Shown here piece by piece: positions 1 to 8,280 of a DNA stretch of 64,000 bases (position 1 is its first letter; every line of letters starts with the position of its first letter). Below the pieces are notes generated by a model. That model was not told the DNA's origin. It saw nothing but the letters and a program-made list of their open reading frames with translations, and did no database searches. The DNA comes from Parvibaculum sp963975745 (GTDB lineage Bacteria > Pseudomonadota > Alphaproteobacteria > Parvibaculales > Parvibaculaceae): assembly GCF_963975745.1 (NCBI RefSeq), contig NZ_CAXBIB010000004.1, forward strand, positions 62,001 through 126,000. The letters run 5' to 3'. The position numbers and the translations under genes were made by a program.

Positions 1-1243
1 GGTTCTTACCGGGATGGAAATCACGGCTCGCATCGATAAAGAGAACGCTTTTGTCTTTTTTATCCCGTCGAACAAGGAGAATTGCTGCCGGAATACCGGT
101 GCCGTAGAAAAGTTTCTCGGGCAGCCCGATTACCGCATCGACCAAGTTTTCCTCAAGTAGCCTCTGGCGGATTTTTCCTTCGGCTGCGCCACGGAACAGC
201 ACGCCGTGCGGCACCACCACCGCCATGCGCCCCTTCTTGGGTTTCAACGTCTCCACCATGTGGAGGACGAAAGCATAGTCACCCTTGGTTTTCGGCGGCA
301 CACCACGACGGAACCGTCCAAACTTGTCGGTCTGTGCCTTTTCCTGACCCCACTTTTCGAGACTGAATGGCGGGTTGGCGACAACCACGTCGAAATGCTT
401 AAGTGTATCCTCTGTATCAAGCAGCTTGGGGTTACGAATGGTATCTCCCCATTCGATCCTGTGATTGTCTTCTCCGTGCAGAAACATATTCATCTTGGCA
501 AGCGCCCAGGTGCTGCCAATTGCTTCCTGCCCGTATAGGGCGTATTTGCGGGAACCATTGAACTTCGCTTGCACCTGACGCCCGCATTTCATCAGAAGAG
601 AGCCTGAACCACACGCGGGGTCGCATATCTCCGCCCCTTCGTCGGGTGAGACCAACTCGGCGATCAGCTCCGAGACTTCCGGCGGGGTATAGAACTCTCC
701 CGCCTTCTTGCCGCTGGTAGCGGCAAAGTTCTTGATCAAAAACTCATATGCGTTGCCGATGATGTCGAGCTTGCCGATGCGGCTTGGCCGCAAATTCAAC
801 TCTGGCCGATTGAAATCTTCCAACACATGGCGAAGGATGTCATTCTTCTGTGCTTCATCACCCAAGCGTGTGCTGTTGAACGTGATGTCCTGAAACACAT
901 CCCGCAGCTTGTGGATATTGGCTTCTTCAATTGCGTGCAACGCTTTATCGATACGCTCGCCATTTCCAGCCTCGAAGCGCTTTTCATGCAAGGCGTAGAA
1001 GCTCGCATCCTTAGGCAGGACGAAGCGCTCACTCTTGAGCAACTCCTCGATCAACTCAGGATGATCGCCGTGCTTCTTCTCATACTGGTCGTAGTGGTCT
1101 TGCCACACGTCCGAAATGTATTTCAGGAAGAGCATCGTCAGGACGTAGTCTTTGTAAATGCTGGGATCGACAACCCCCCGGAAGCTATCGCATGCCCCCC
1201 AAACGGCTTGATTGATTTTCGTTTGCTCAACGCGCTCGTTCAT
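1..1243 (-). CDS. hsdM: Type I restriction-modification methylase subunit HsdM (3' end cut by window edge)
   Basis: DNA adenine methyltransferase subunit of a type I R-M complex. I translated the minus strand from the ATG at 1241-1243; it stays open to the window edge for 414 codons, against a usual total near 500. It shows the SAM-binding motif CDPACGSGSLL at about residue 205, the catalytic motif NPPFS at about residue 290, and the HsdM pattern FYTPPEVSELIAEL before motif I. Its start overlaps the stop of the upstream specificity gene (ATGA), so the two are co-transcribed. A restriction subunit gene, if present, lies left of the window. Family assignment is secure; whether the system restricts or only modifies is not visible. 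Confidence 0.93.
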   Translation of the reverse strand, partial: MNERVEQTKINQAVWGACDSFRGVVDPSIYKDYVLTMLFLKYISDVWQDHYDQYEKKHGDHPELIEELLKSERFVLPKDASFYALHEKRFEAGNGERIDKALHAIEEANIHKLRDVFQDITFNSTRLGDEAQKNDILRHVLEDFNRPELNLRPSRIGKLDIIGNAYEFLIKNFAATSGKKAGEFYTPPEVSELIAELVSPDEGAEICDPACGSGSLLMKCGRQVQAKFNGSRKYALYGQEAIGSTWALAKMNMFLHGEDNHRIEWGDTIRNPKLLDTEDTLKHFDVVVANPPFSLEKWGQEKAQTDKFGRFRRGVPPKTKGDYAFVLHMVETLKPKKGRMAVVVPHGVLFRGAAEGKIRQRLLEENLVDAVIGLPEKLFYGTGIPAAILLVRRDKKDKSVLFIDASRDFHPGKN

Positions 1244-1860
1244 TGCGGCAGTCTCCCCAAAATATCTCCGCAGATAGCATCAGCTAATGCCTGCATCTGC
1301 CGATTTCGATTGTCTATTAAGTTTGAAAGCAGCCGCCTCTCCTGAAGAGCTGCCTCGTTGAAATCCACAACCGCCTGCTGCCGAGCGATCGGCGCGACGA
1401 CAATTGGCAGGTCTTCCAAAACCTGACGACGAATGCTTGTAATGTTGGAACCGGTTGCCGAAGCCGACAGATAACGTTGCAGCGGCTCCTGATTGATTTG
1501 CCAGGCGACAAACTCAGGCAGCAGCCGATCCGGCGCCTTCACGCGGACAAGAAAGAAGAGCGGCGAACAAACCGCGTGCCCTGGAACGCCGTCCACCACC
1601 GCAGCGATATTTCTCGTCCCTCTTGCGGAGAAAAGAACATCTCGCTGTTGCAGCCAGTCCGGGCACCGACGGCCGGTCAGCTTTGTTCGTGCAACCTCGC
1701 CCCACTCGACGCGATAGCCATCATCAATGTTCCGCATCTGCACGACAGCAACATCCCCGTTCGGGGTGCTATCGATGCTGCCTCGGAACGGGTAGCCGGG
1801 GGCAATCGTCGCCACCTCAGTCAACCGCACACTTTCATATTTGTTTGCATCATATCTCAT
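1240..1860 (-). CDS. hsdS: Half-size type I specificity subunit (HsdS-like, single target-recognition domain)
   Basis: About 206 residues from the ATG at 1858-1860, half the usual 400 of HsdS. It contains one target-recognition domain (start near VRLTEVATIAPGYPFRGS, with the typical SARGTRN and SNITSIRRQVLEDLPI segments) and one C-terminal helical spacer (FNEAALQERRLLSNLIDNRN). A conventional HsdS has two of each, so this one would have to dimerise or is a truncated remnant. The frame opens at 1896, but a good promoter lies between 1896 and 1868, so 1860 is the likelier start. The gene order S then M, with a 4-nt overlap, couples their translation. Confidence 0.82.
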   Translation of the reverse strand: MRYDANKYESVRLTEVATIAPGYPFRGSIDSTPNGDVAVVQMRNIDDGYRVEWGEVARTKLTGRRCPDWLQQRDVLFSARGTRNIAAVVDGVPGHAVCSPLFFLVRVKAPDRLLPEFVAWQINQEPLQRYLSASATGSNITSIRRQVLEDLPIVVAPIARQQAVVDFNEAALQERRLLSNLIDNRNRQMQALADAICGDILGRLPQ

Positions 1861-1936
1861 AATGCAGATTAAATAGGAATCCAGCACGGAAGTCAATAAC
1901 TTTATGCATCATTCTGCATGATGCATAAAGTTATTG
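1861..1936 (-). promoter_or_regulatory. hsdSM promoter with 43-bp palindromic operator; likely leaderless mRNA
   Basis: On the minus strand TTGACT (1896-1891) and TTTAAT (1873-1868) are 17 nt apart and fit -35 and -10 boxes. The expected start, about 7 nt downstream, falls at the hsdS ATG (1860), so the mRNA is probably leaderless. A perfect inverted repeat with 19-nt arms (1894-1912 and 1918-1936) and a 5-nt centre shares its last bases with the -35 box. A protein bound there would block polymerase. No candidate regulator gene is adjacent. Confidence 0.6.
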
Positions 1937-2101
1937 TTTTTGAGTGGTTGGCCCAGGTCAGTGCGCCTAGCGTGTAGATCACCGCTATCACAATGAAATC
2001 ACTTATCTTTCTGGTGCGCAGTAAATCAGTCTTATTTCTCTGCGCCTCAGGTGCCGCCTCCATAAGCCCGCATCAACCCGGAACTTATGGAGGTTTTTGC
2101 T

Positions 2102-3637
2102 ATGGGGAATTTACGACTACTGATCTTTCTGATTACCAGTGTGTGGCGGCATCTGCCGTTTGTTGCCGCGCCGATTGGGTATCTGGCTTTTGCTGGGCCA
2201 GTGCATCATGGCCTTGTTATGGGGGTGTTGTTCGGCCTCTCGGGGCACCTGACGCGGCGGGCCGCTACGGGCATTCGCCTGAGGTTCTTTCCGCACAAAC
2301 TCAGCCATGGCTCGGCGCGCTTTGCGACGATGGACGAACTTGCTGCCACTGGGCTCTTTAAGCCGGGCGGCGTTCTGCTCGGCCGCGCCCATGGGCGCAT
2401 GGTGCGCTACAGCGGCCACGGCCACCTGCTCACCTTCGCGCCGACACGCAGCGGCAAGGGCGTGGGGTGTGTGATTCCGAACCTGCTCTCCTGGGAGAAA
2501 TCGGCCATCGTCACCGACATTAAGGGCGAGAACTTCGCCATCACCCATGCCCACCGGCGAACACTGGGCCCGGTCTATGCCATGGCACCATTCGCGGAAG
2601 GCGGTGAAGGCGCCCGCTACAACCCCCTCGATTTTATCCGCATCTGCACGCATTACGAACTGGATGACGCGCGGCATATCGCGGAAATGCTCGTCGTCCC
2701 GGAACAGGCTGAGGCCAACCACTGGGAACGCGAAGCCAGAACGCTCATCACCGGCCTACTGCTCTATATCCGGCGGCAATGCACGGTCGATCAGCGCAAC
2801 CCGGTTTACCTGCGCGAACTGCTGATGGAAGATCAGGAAGGGTTCGAGCTTGTTATACAAAGGATGTCGGGCAGCGATATCGACACCATCTCCCGGATCG
2901 GCCGGGGCTTCTCTCAGAAGGAAGCCAAGGAACGCTCAGCGGTTATCTCTACCGCCCAAGCGGCAACAGCCGTCTTCGACAGTGAGCCGCTGGCGAAGCT
3001 GACAGAGTGGTCGGACTTCGACCTGGAGGAACTCAAGGAGAAGACGGGCACGCTCTATATCATCGTCCCGCCTGAGCATCTGGAAGCCTACCGGCCCTTC
3101 ATGCGGCTGATGGTGGGCCTGAGCATGGCCGCAATGACGCGGCGCGGCACCAGCGAGGCCAATCAAGTGCTGTTCTTGCTGGATGAGCTACCCGCCCTTG
3201 GCTACATGCGCCCTATTGAAGAGGGCATCGGCTACATGGCGGGGTACGGCGCGAAGCTGTGGCTCTTCGTGCAGGACTTGAATCAGTTGGAGAAGGTCTA
3301 CCCGAAGGCGCGCTCGATGATCGCCAACTGCGCGGTGCGGCAAGCCTTCAACGTGCAGGACTCCGGCACGGCACGCTTGCTGTCCGACATGCTGGGCGTG
3401 ACAACGGTCAAGGTGAAGTCGCAAGGCCGTTCGTCACCGCTACCTATGAATCTGCTGCCGGTGGCGTTTCACAGCGGCCTTTTTGAGACGGCGCGGCCTC
3501 TGATGACGCCGGATGAGGTCAGCACCCTCTCTCGCGACCAGCAATTGCTGTTCGTGGAAGGTCTACACGGCATGGTGACGCGCAAGCTGCGTTACTTCGA
3601 CTGGCAGGAATGGCAACTGCGGCGGCGCGCGCAATAA
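2102..3637 (+). CDS. TraG/VirD4-type coupling protein (T4CP)
   Basis: Inner-membrane ATPase that brings the relaxase-DNA complex to a type IV secretion channel. The N-terminal 60 residues are hydrophobic membrane segments. Walker A is APTRSGKGVG at about residue 120 and Walker B VLFLLDELPALG at about 360, followed by the family segment WLFVQDLNQLEKVYPKA. I chose the ATG at 2102 over 2087 because GGAGG (2089-2093) lies 8 nt before it. Length of 511 residues is at the short end for VirD4 proteins. Neighbours are the relaxase block, so this is probably the true transfer coupling protein of the element. Confidence 0.9.
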   Translation: MGNLRLLIFLITSVWRHLPFVAAPIGYLAFAGPVHHGLVMGVLFGLSGHLTRRAATGIRLRFFPHKLSHGSARFATMDELAATGLFKPGGVLLGRAHGRMVRYSGHGHLLTFAPTRSGKGVGCVIPNLLSWEKSAIVTDIKGENFAITHAHRRTLGPVYAMAPFAEGGEGARYNPLDFIRICTHYELDDARHIAEMLVVPEQAEANHWEREARTLITGLLLYIRRQCTVDQRNPVYLRELLMEDQEGFELVIQRMSGSDIDTISRIGRGFSQKEAKERSAVISTAQAATAVFDSEPLAKLTEWSDFDLEELKEKTGTLYIIVPPEHLEAYRPFMRLMVGLSMAAMTRRGTSEANQVLFLLDELPALGYMRPIEEGIGYMAGYGAKLWLFVQDLNQLEKVYPKARSMIANCAVRQAFNVQDSGTARLLSDMLGVTTVKVKSQGRSSPLPMNLLPVAFHSGLFETARPLMTPDEVSTLSRDQQLLFVEGLHGMVTRKLRYFDWQEWQLRRRAQ

Positions 3638-3652
3638 GCGCGCGCCCCTGCT

Positions 3653-4051
3653 CTATTTCTGCGGCCACTTGGGATAGCGCCCGCCCGTTGAGAGAGCATA
3701 TGCAAAGACGGGAACGAGCGAACTAAACCAGATAATGGCCCACACGCTAAACGGACTGTAGTAAAACTGGGATGGATAAAGCTGGAACCAAATCAGCGCC
3801 AAGACGGCTACCCAAGAGAAGCAAATACCGAAGATTTTGAAAGCACGCCGCTTTAAGAAGCGGTTGTACTCTTCCAAAAACTCATTCGGCCCCATGCTCG
3901 CATAGGTGCTGCTTGGCGCTTCGCGCTTGATACGCTCATGGTTGGCCGCAGCCACCCTACTCGTCCGATCTTCCGTCTTGCGCCGCCCCATTGACGACAA
4001 AATCGCCAGCAGCACCAAAGCCACCAGAATAAGAATAATGATCAAAAGCAT
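3653..4051 (-). CDS. Small membrane protein of unknown function
   Basis: 132 residues with an N-terminal hydrophobic segment (first 20 residues), a charged loop rich in Arg/Lys, and two more membrane spans in the C-terminal half around FGICFSWVAVLALIWF and SVWAIIWFSSLVPVFAYAL. It is the first of three minus-strand genes that run tail-first toward the coupling-protein gene, the other two encoding lipoproteins. I do not recognise the family. An envelope role tied to transfer is a guess from position only. Confidence 0.6.
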   Translation of the reverse strand: MLLIIILILVALVLLAILSSMGRRKTEDRTSRVAAANHERIKREAPSSTYASMGPNEFLEEYNRFLKRRAFKIFGICFSWVAVLALIWFQLYPSQFYYSPFSVWAIIWFSSLVPVFAYALSTGGRYPKWPQK

Positions 4052-4104
4052 AGCAGCCCCCTGCTTGTTGCACGCGTGACAGAAGTTTCATCACCAAGTC
4101 TGAG

Positions 4105-4527
4105 TTACGGGTTGCCCGGCACGACTTTCAGATCGCCGCCGTCCATGCGCGCGACGTGAACACCCTCTACCTTCTTGAAGCGACCGGGTTGAACAGTCTC
4201 ACCCTCGATCTGCCAAAGGCCCGGCCTGATCTCCACGGCTCGTGTCTGTGCGATCCTCTTCTCGTCATCCCAGCCATGACACTCGCTGACTTTCGTGGCG
4301 TAGCTGGCGCGCTCCCAGTTGCGGCGCAGTTGGGCCACATAGGTGCGGGATGCGTCCGACACGGCCATGTGCTCTTGCACGATTTCCTCATCATCGAGCA
4401 GGCCGCAGAAGACTTCCTTCTCCCATGCGTTGTAGGCTTCCTCAGGGGTTTGCGACTCTCCACACCCCGCAAGCAGCACAACACTGGTCACTGACACCAC
4501 CGCACTGCGGCTCCATAAGCTTTTCAT
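4105..4527 (-). CDS. Predicted lipoprotein
   Basis: 140 residues with a type II signal peptide: a positively charged start, a hydrophobic stretch and the lipobox LLAGC, giving a lipidated Cys at about residue 22. The mature part has two further Cys residues (VFCGLL and SECHGW) that could pair in the periplasm. The gene lies 36 bp downstream of a second lipoprotein gene on the same strand, so the two are probably one transcript. I know of no defined function. Lipoproteins of this size on mobile elements sometimes act in entry exclusion; nothing here proves it. Confidence 0.65.
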   Translation of the reverse strand: MKSLWSRSAVVSVTSVVLLAGCGESQTPEEAYNAWEKEVFCGLLDDEEIVQEHMAVSDASRTYVAQLRRNWERASYATKVSECHGWDDEKRIAQTRAVEIRPGLWQIEGETVQPGRFKKVEGVHVARMDGGDLKVVPGNP

Positions 4528-4563
4528 GACTCCCCCCTTGGGCTCGTGAACAAACGTCAGTGC

Positions 4564-4956
4564 TTACTGAGTGAGTTCCTGCTCGCACTGCATCCCGACA
4601 CGCATACCTTCAACCGCCAAGTGGCTTGCGATTTTCGTGAGTTCCTCTTCGGACATGCCGGTTTTCTCGGCGCTCTCACGCGCCGAAGTCGAACCCTCGG
4701 CTGCCACGGCGAGCTTCACCCACATGGCGTAGTCCTCTTGTTTCATCGACTTCATCTTGGCTACCGTGCATTCGCACAGTGCCTCTGATCCGCCGACTGA
4801 CAGGCACTGCTTCATGCCCATCTCTTTGGCCTTCGCCTCCTCTGCGGCGGTGTAGGTCGCCTGCTCTTCGCCGCAGGCGGCGAGTGCGAGCGTGCCAACG
4901 GCTACCGCCAGCACTTTCAAGCCGAGCGGCTTGGTGTTTATAGATTGAGATTTCAT
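4564..4956 (-). CDS. Predicted lipoprotein
   Basis: 130 residues with a signal peptide ending in the lipobox LALAAC, so the Cys at about residue 28 should be lipidated. The mature domain is helical and charged and has four Cys residues (KQCLSV, ALCECTV and MQCEQEL), suggesting two disulphides. It is the promoter-proximal gene of the lipoprotein pair. The left recombination-like site (5008-5036) starts 51 bp upstream of its start codon, so a rearrangement there could alter its expression. No family recognised. Confidence 0.65.
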   Translation of the reverse strand: MKSQSINTKPLGLKVLAVAVGTLALAACGEEQATYTAAEEAKAKEMGMKQCLSVGGSEALCECTVAKMKSMKQEDYAMWVKLAVAAEGSTSARESAEKTGMSEEELTKIASHLAVEGMRVGMQCEQELTQ

Positions 4957-5007
4957 CCGTAGACCTATTGGCAGTGTGTTCGGCTGAACACGGAACGTCG
5001 AAGAATG

Positions 5008-5036
5008 GAGTTACAGAATCCCCAATTCGGTCACTG
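5008..5036 (+). repeat. Left dif-like recombination site (inverted partner of 5699-5727)
   Basis: A 29-bp site with outer pentamers GTTAC and GTCAC around a 15-bp centre containing GAATCCCCAATT. Its reverse complement aligns without gaps to the right site, 22 of 29 positions being identical. The two sites are inverted and bracket only the small recombinase gene. Confidence 0.6.
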
Positions 5037-5072
5037 CACCCACGCGAACCTGTTAGGCTGGATAGATATGAA

Positions 5073-5687
5073 ATGCCGCATAAGGGAGAGACCGAGTTCA
5101 ACAACGATCAACACAAGCAATGGAGCCTGTACGACCAGTCCGGCCACCGGAAATATCTGACAGCCAAGGAGCGCCGCGCCTTTATGGCTGCCGCTGCCGA
5201 GCGCTCCGCAGACGTGCACGCACTCTGCTGGCTCATCGCCGAAACCGGCTGCCGCCTTACGGAAGCACTAGAACTGACCGCAAGCCGGATCGATCCAAGC
5301 CGGGGCGTTGTGATCTTCGAGAGCTTGAAAAAGCGCCGGAAAGGCATCTACCGGGCGGTGCCGGTGCGCAAGGAGTTGATCGCCGCGCTTGACGGCATCG
5401 CCCAGGGTGACAAGACCAGCCCTCTCTGGAGCTGGTGCCGCATGACGGCCTACCGCCGCATCACCGAAACGATGGAGCTTGCAAAGGTGTCAGGCCCGCA
5501 TGCCAACGCGCGCGGCCTCAGGCACAGCTTTGCCATTGCCGCGCTCGAAGCAGGCGTTCCGCTTAATCTGGTGCAGCGTTGGCTAGGCCATGCAGACATG
5601 GCAACCACAGCGATTTACGCCGATGCGATTGGCACGGAAGAACGCAAATTGGCGAGCCGACTCTGGAAGGCGGAAATGGGAAAATAG
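5073..5687 (+). CDS. Small tyrosine recombinase (catalytic-domain type)
   Basis: About 204 residues from the ATG at 5073; the frame is open further upstream, but that part would run through the left 29-bp site. The C-terminal catalytic domain is complete: Arg in ETGCRLTEALEL, the LRHSFA box (H-x-x-R type), LGHADM, and the nucleophile Tyr in TAIYADA. The usual N-terminal core-binding domain is nearly absent, so the protein is much shorter than XerC/D (about 300 residues). It is enclosed by two inverted 29-bp sites at 5008 and 5699. Possible jobs are inversion of its own segment, multimer resolution, or movement as a minimal element. Confidence 0.85.
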   Translation: MPHKGETEFNNDQHKQWSLYDQSGHRKYLTAKERRAFMAAAAERSADVHALCWLIAETGCRLTEALELTASRIDPSRGVVIFESLKKRRKGIYRAVPVRKELIAALDGIAQGDKTSPLWSWCRMTAYRRITETMELAKVSGPHANARGLRHSFAIAALEAGVPLNLVQRWLGHADMATTAIYADAIGTEERKLASRLWKAEMGK

Positions 5688-5698
5688 GGGGTTGATTT

Positions 5699-5727
5699 GT
5701 GTGACAAAATTGGGGATTCGGTCACAC
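5699..5727 (-). repeat. Right dif-like recombination site
   Basis: Near-symmetric 29-bp site: GTGTGAC, a 15-bp centre and GTCACAC, a perfect 7-bp inverted repeat at its ends. The centre contains AATTGGGGATTC, the reverse complement of the left site's core. It starts 12 bp after the recombinase stop codon. Size and layout resemble Xer dif sites (two arms around a short spacer). Confidence 0.6.
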
Positions 5728-5815
5728 CGCGACACTAGCACTTTGCCAAACAAATGAAAGAAGCCGCCCGCAAGGCGCGGCTTCAGTTGTCTATCAACTT
5801 TCCAAACCCGTCGTT

Positions 5816-7519
5816 TCAGAAACGCGGGAACGGCATCTCCCTCTCCATCTCTTTCACTTTTTCATTCTTCCGGCTGTTCTCCTCGTACTCATGGAGCGCA
5901 CGCACGAGCTGGCGCTTGTAGTCGTAGGCATAGTTGCTGGCGCGAATGGCCTTCTCCGTCACCCGTGACAGGGCTGCGGCGCGGCGCTCAAGCGCTCTTT
6001 CCAGCATCTTGTGCAAATAGGCATCGGTGCCGGTGCGCTGGTGGATCAGCTCAAAGTCTCGTTTGGCAATCTTCACCTGCCGGCGTCCGTCCTCGATCTT
6101 GTCGTTCCAGTGGCTAACGTCCTGCTGCGCCCTGTGCCAGCGGCTGCGCCGGTGTTTGAGGTAACGCAGAGACACTTCCGCCTTCTTGCGCGTTTCATCC
6201 TTGGCGATGCCGACATTCAGGCCACGCAGCCCTCCGGCGAGGCCGGGCTTCTCCTTGAGCATGCGGGCGGTTTCTTCAACGCCGAACTGCGTTTCCATCT
6301 TCATCCAAATACGCTCGGCCTTGGCCGGGTCTTTGAACGTGACCGAAAGCGACTCCCGGAAGCTCTCCCGCCAGCGTGTTTCAAACTTCGTCGCGCGGTC
6401 ATGCCGACTGTGGGCGTAGGCTGCATCCCGCTCAGCGCGGAACAGCCGTCTCTCGCCATACCGGTAGTGCGCGTCCAGGCCTTTCCAGTAGTGGACAGAC
6501 ATTTGCGCGTGATCGAGTTCGGTCATGGCGTCTCTGGTCTTCTTGCGCGCGACCCGCTCTTCCGCCGCGCGAAGCCGGTCGGCGCGGCGCAGTTGGGCGG
6601 GCGTCATGTTCTCGCTGCCGGGGATGGGGTGCTTGCGCTTCTCCGCCGCCACAAGCTCGTCAATCCGCGTCAACTCCCAGTCGTTAAACGTCTCGCCGAA
6701 CCGTTCTTCCAGTTCCGTAAGCCGCACCCCTTTGCCCATTAGCGAAAGCTTGGCCGCTTCGTCCCCGCGCACCAGCACGAGCCCCCTTCCCTTGCGCTGC
6801 AATTGGAGGCCATAAGCCCCAACACGCGCGGACAGGTCAGCCCACGACGTGGCGTTGTAGAAGTGCGGGGCCACGCGCTCGCGCAGTGACTTCACGTCTT
6901 CCCAGCTCATATCCGGGATGGGCGGGCGGTTGTTGCGCCGGGCCAGCCAATACTCGGCGTCCGTCACGGTGGCGCGGGTATCGCCAAAGTCTTCCTGTAG
7001 CTCTTGCTCGGGGATGCGGGCTTTGTCCCGCCCGCGTTCCTTGGCGATGTTGAGGTCGCGCTCGCGCGCGATCTCGCGCACCAGCGCCGTGAGGCGCTTG
7101 CCGTCATTGTGACGGCTGTAGGCTTTACCGGTTTGCGGGTGGATGCGGTTGACCAGGAAGTGGATGTGCGGATGCTCGGTGTCCCGATGGGCATAGATGA
7201 GAGCTTGATAGTCGCTCAGGCCAAGGCGCTCGATGGCATCGATGGCGATCTCGCGCATGATGCCGGGGTCAACCTTTCCGGCCTTGGCGTCCTTCGGGTC
7301 GAAGGCCAGCACGAAGTGGTAGGCCGGATTGCGGCAGCGGGTGGACTGGGCGGCGGTGGCCGCCATGATGGCGGCGACGGCTTCGGGGCTTTCGGTCTGG
7401 AGATTGCGCGTCTCAACCCACTCGACGCGATCGGGGCTGAGCTTGGCGGTATTGCCCGACAGATAAAGCGCCGATGCGCGGAAGTTCGCGGGCTGCTTTT
7501 TCGGGATTTTGAAGCGCAT
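5816..7519 (-). CDS. MOBP-type relaxase (TraI/VirD2-like)
   Basis: Nicks one DNA strand at oriT and stays bound to its 5' end for transfer. The N-terminal 250 residues form the relaxase domain, with the metal-binding motif III HRDTEHPHIHFLVNRI at about residues 110-125 and a Tyr-containing motif near the start (ASALYLSGN). The C-terminal half is a long, charged helical region rich in Arg/Lys/Glu. It is translated from an ATG whose GGAGG Shine-Dalgarno overlaps the end of the mobC-like gene, so the two are coupled. At 567 residues it lacks a helicase or primase domain. Confidence 0.9.
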   Translation of the reverse strand: MRFKIPKKQPANFRASALYLSGNTAKLSPDRVEWVETRNLQTESPEAVAAIMAATAAQSTRCRNPAYHFVLAFDPKDAKAGKVDPGIMREIAIDAIERLGLSDYQALIYAHRDTEHPHIHFLVNRIHPQTGKAYSRHNDGKRLTALVREIARERDLNIAKERGRDKARIPEQELQEDFGDTRATVTDAEYWLARRNNRPPIPDMSWEDVKSLRERVAPHFYNATSWADLSARVGAYGLQLQRKGRGLVLVRGDEAAKLSLMGKGVRLTELEERFGETFNDWELTRIDELVAAEKRKHPIPGSENMTPAQLRRADRLRAAEERVARKKTRDAMTELDHAQMSVHYWKGLDAHYRYGERRLFRAERDAAYAHSRHDRATKFETRWRESFRESLSVTFKDPAKAERIWMKMETQFGVEETARMLKEKPGLAGGLRGLNVGIAKDETRKKAEVSLRYLKHRRSRWHRAQQDVSHWNDKIEDGRRQVKIAKRDFELIHQRTGTDAYLHKMLERALERRAAALSRVTEKAIRASNYAYDYKRQLVRALHEYEENSRKNEKVKEMEREMPFPRF

Positions 7520-7522
7520 CCA

Positions 7523-8101
7523 TCACCTCCCCCCGCGTGACGGCGGCTCGTGAAACGGGCCGGGCGACGGTGCGCCCTCTTTCGGCGACTTGTTGGCGGC
7601 TGTTGGTGCCACTGAGGCTTCATGCAACGGCTCCAGCGCCGCGCGCATGGCCTCGAACGCTTCATCACGAAGCTGGCTAGGCACATCGTGGCCGCTGTTG
7701 GCCATATGCGCCAGCCGGTTGACCGTATGCCCGGCCATGTTGAGCGGCTCGATCTGCGCCTCGATCAGTTCAGCGAGATCGTTGCGGCCCAGCAGTTGCT
7801 CCACCAACTGCCCGCCGGTGTAGCGTGCCCAGCGGGCATAGACCTCCTCGCCGGTCACGTCCGCAAGCTGCTGGAAGTTGGTCGCTGCCGACTGCAACTC
7901 ATAGAGCAGCTTCTGAAAGATGATGAGTTGGGCCGGTCGGGCGCGGGGGCGTTTGCCCAAAACCGTCTCCCGCGCGTAACGCCCGAAAGGCATCCCCGCG
8001 GCGGCAGCATGCTCTTTCAACTGCGCCAGCTCCGCATCCGTGAGGCGGATATTTACAACGTGGCGGCGCCTCTCTGCCGCACTCTTACGCGGCCGTGCCA
8101 T
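7523..8101 (-). CDS. MobC/TraJ-like relaxosome accessory protein
   Basis: 192 residues. The N-terminus matches the ribbon-helix-helix pattern of relaxosome proteins (VVNIRLTDAELAQLKEHAAAAG, then FGRYARETVLGK), which bind an inverted repeat in oriT and load the relaxase. The middle (LIIFQKLLYELQSAATNFQQLA) is also typical of MobC-like proteins. It lies directly upstream of the relaxase gene and directly downstream of a hairpin-rich intergenic region, the usual oriT-mobC-relaxase order. The C-terminal tail is Pro/Gly-rich and probably disordered. Confidence 0.82.
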   Translation of the reverse strand: MARPRKSAAERRRHVVNIRLTDAELAQLKEHAAAAGMPFGRYARETVLGKRPRARPAQLIIFQKLLYELQSAATNFQQLADVTGEEVYARWARYTGGQLVEQLLGRNDLAELIEAQIEPLNMAGHTVNRLAHMANSGHDVPSQLRDEAFEAMRAALEPLHEASVAPTAANKSPKEGAPSPGPFHEPPSRGGR

Positions 8102-8280
8102 CGCCGTAACGCCCCGTTGTAAGGCGCAGAATGCGCCCCTCGCTTGCGAGCAAGACGAAGCCCTTGAGACCCCGCCAGGTGGTCGAATGTGGCTGAGTTT
8201 TCGCCTGAAAGCCCCTCACAGCACGTCTGATGGCACTGCCACCGGCAGCCGTCCGTGCGAGGGGTTTTTGTAGGCGAAAA
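8102..8280. other. Putative origin of transfer (oriT) region
   Basis: Non-coding region upstream of mobC. It holds two short perfect inverted repeats (GGCGCA/TGCGCC at 8123-8137 and CTCGC/GCGAG at 8139-8150) and one very long nested hairpin (8198-8280). Position beside mobC and relaxase plus the inverted repeats is what an oriT looks like; I could not identify the nic site by sequence. Confidence 0.5.
8198..8280. repeat. 83-nt nested inverted repeat (large cruciform)
   Basis: Paired blocks from outside in: TTTTCGCCT (8198) with AGGCGAAAA (8272), CCCCTC (8212) with GAGGGG (8259), GCACG (8221) with CGTGC (8254), CTGCC (8236) with GGCAG (8244), closing on a 3-nt loop. A/T wobble-type pairs fill much of the gap between the first two blocks. 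It lies between the mob genes and the Fic gene and may be the oriT recognition structure or a strong terminator. Confidence 0.7.
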
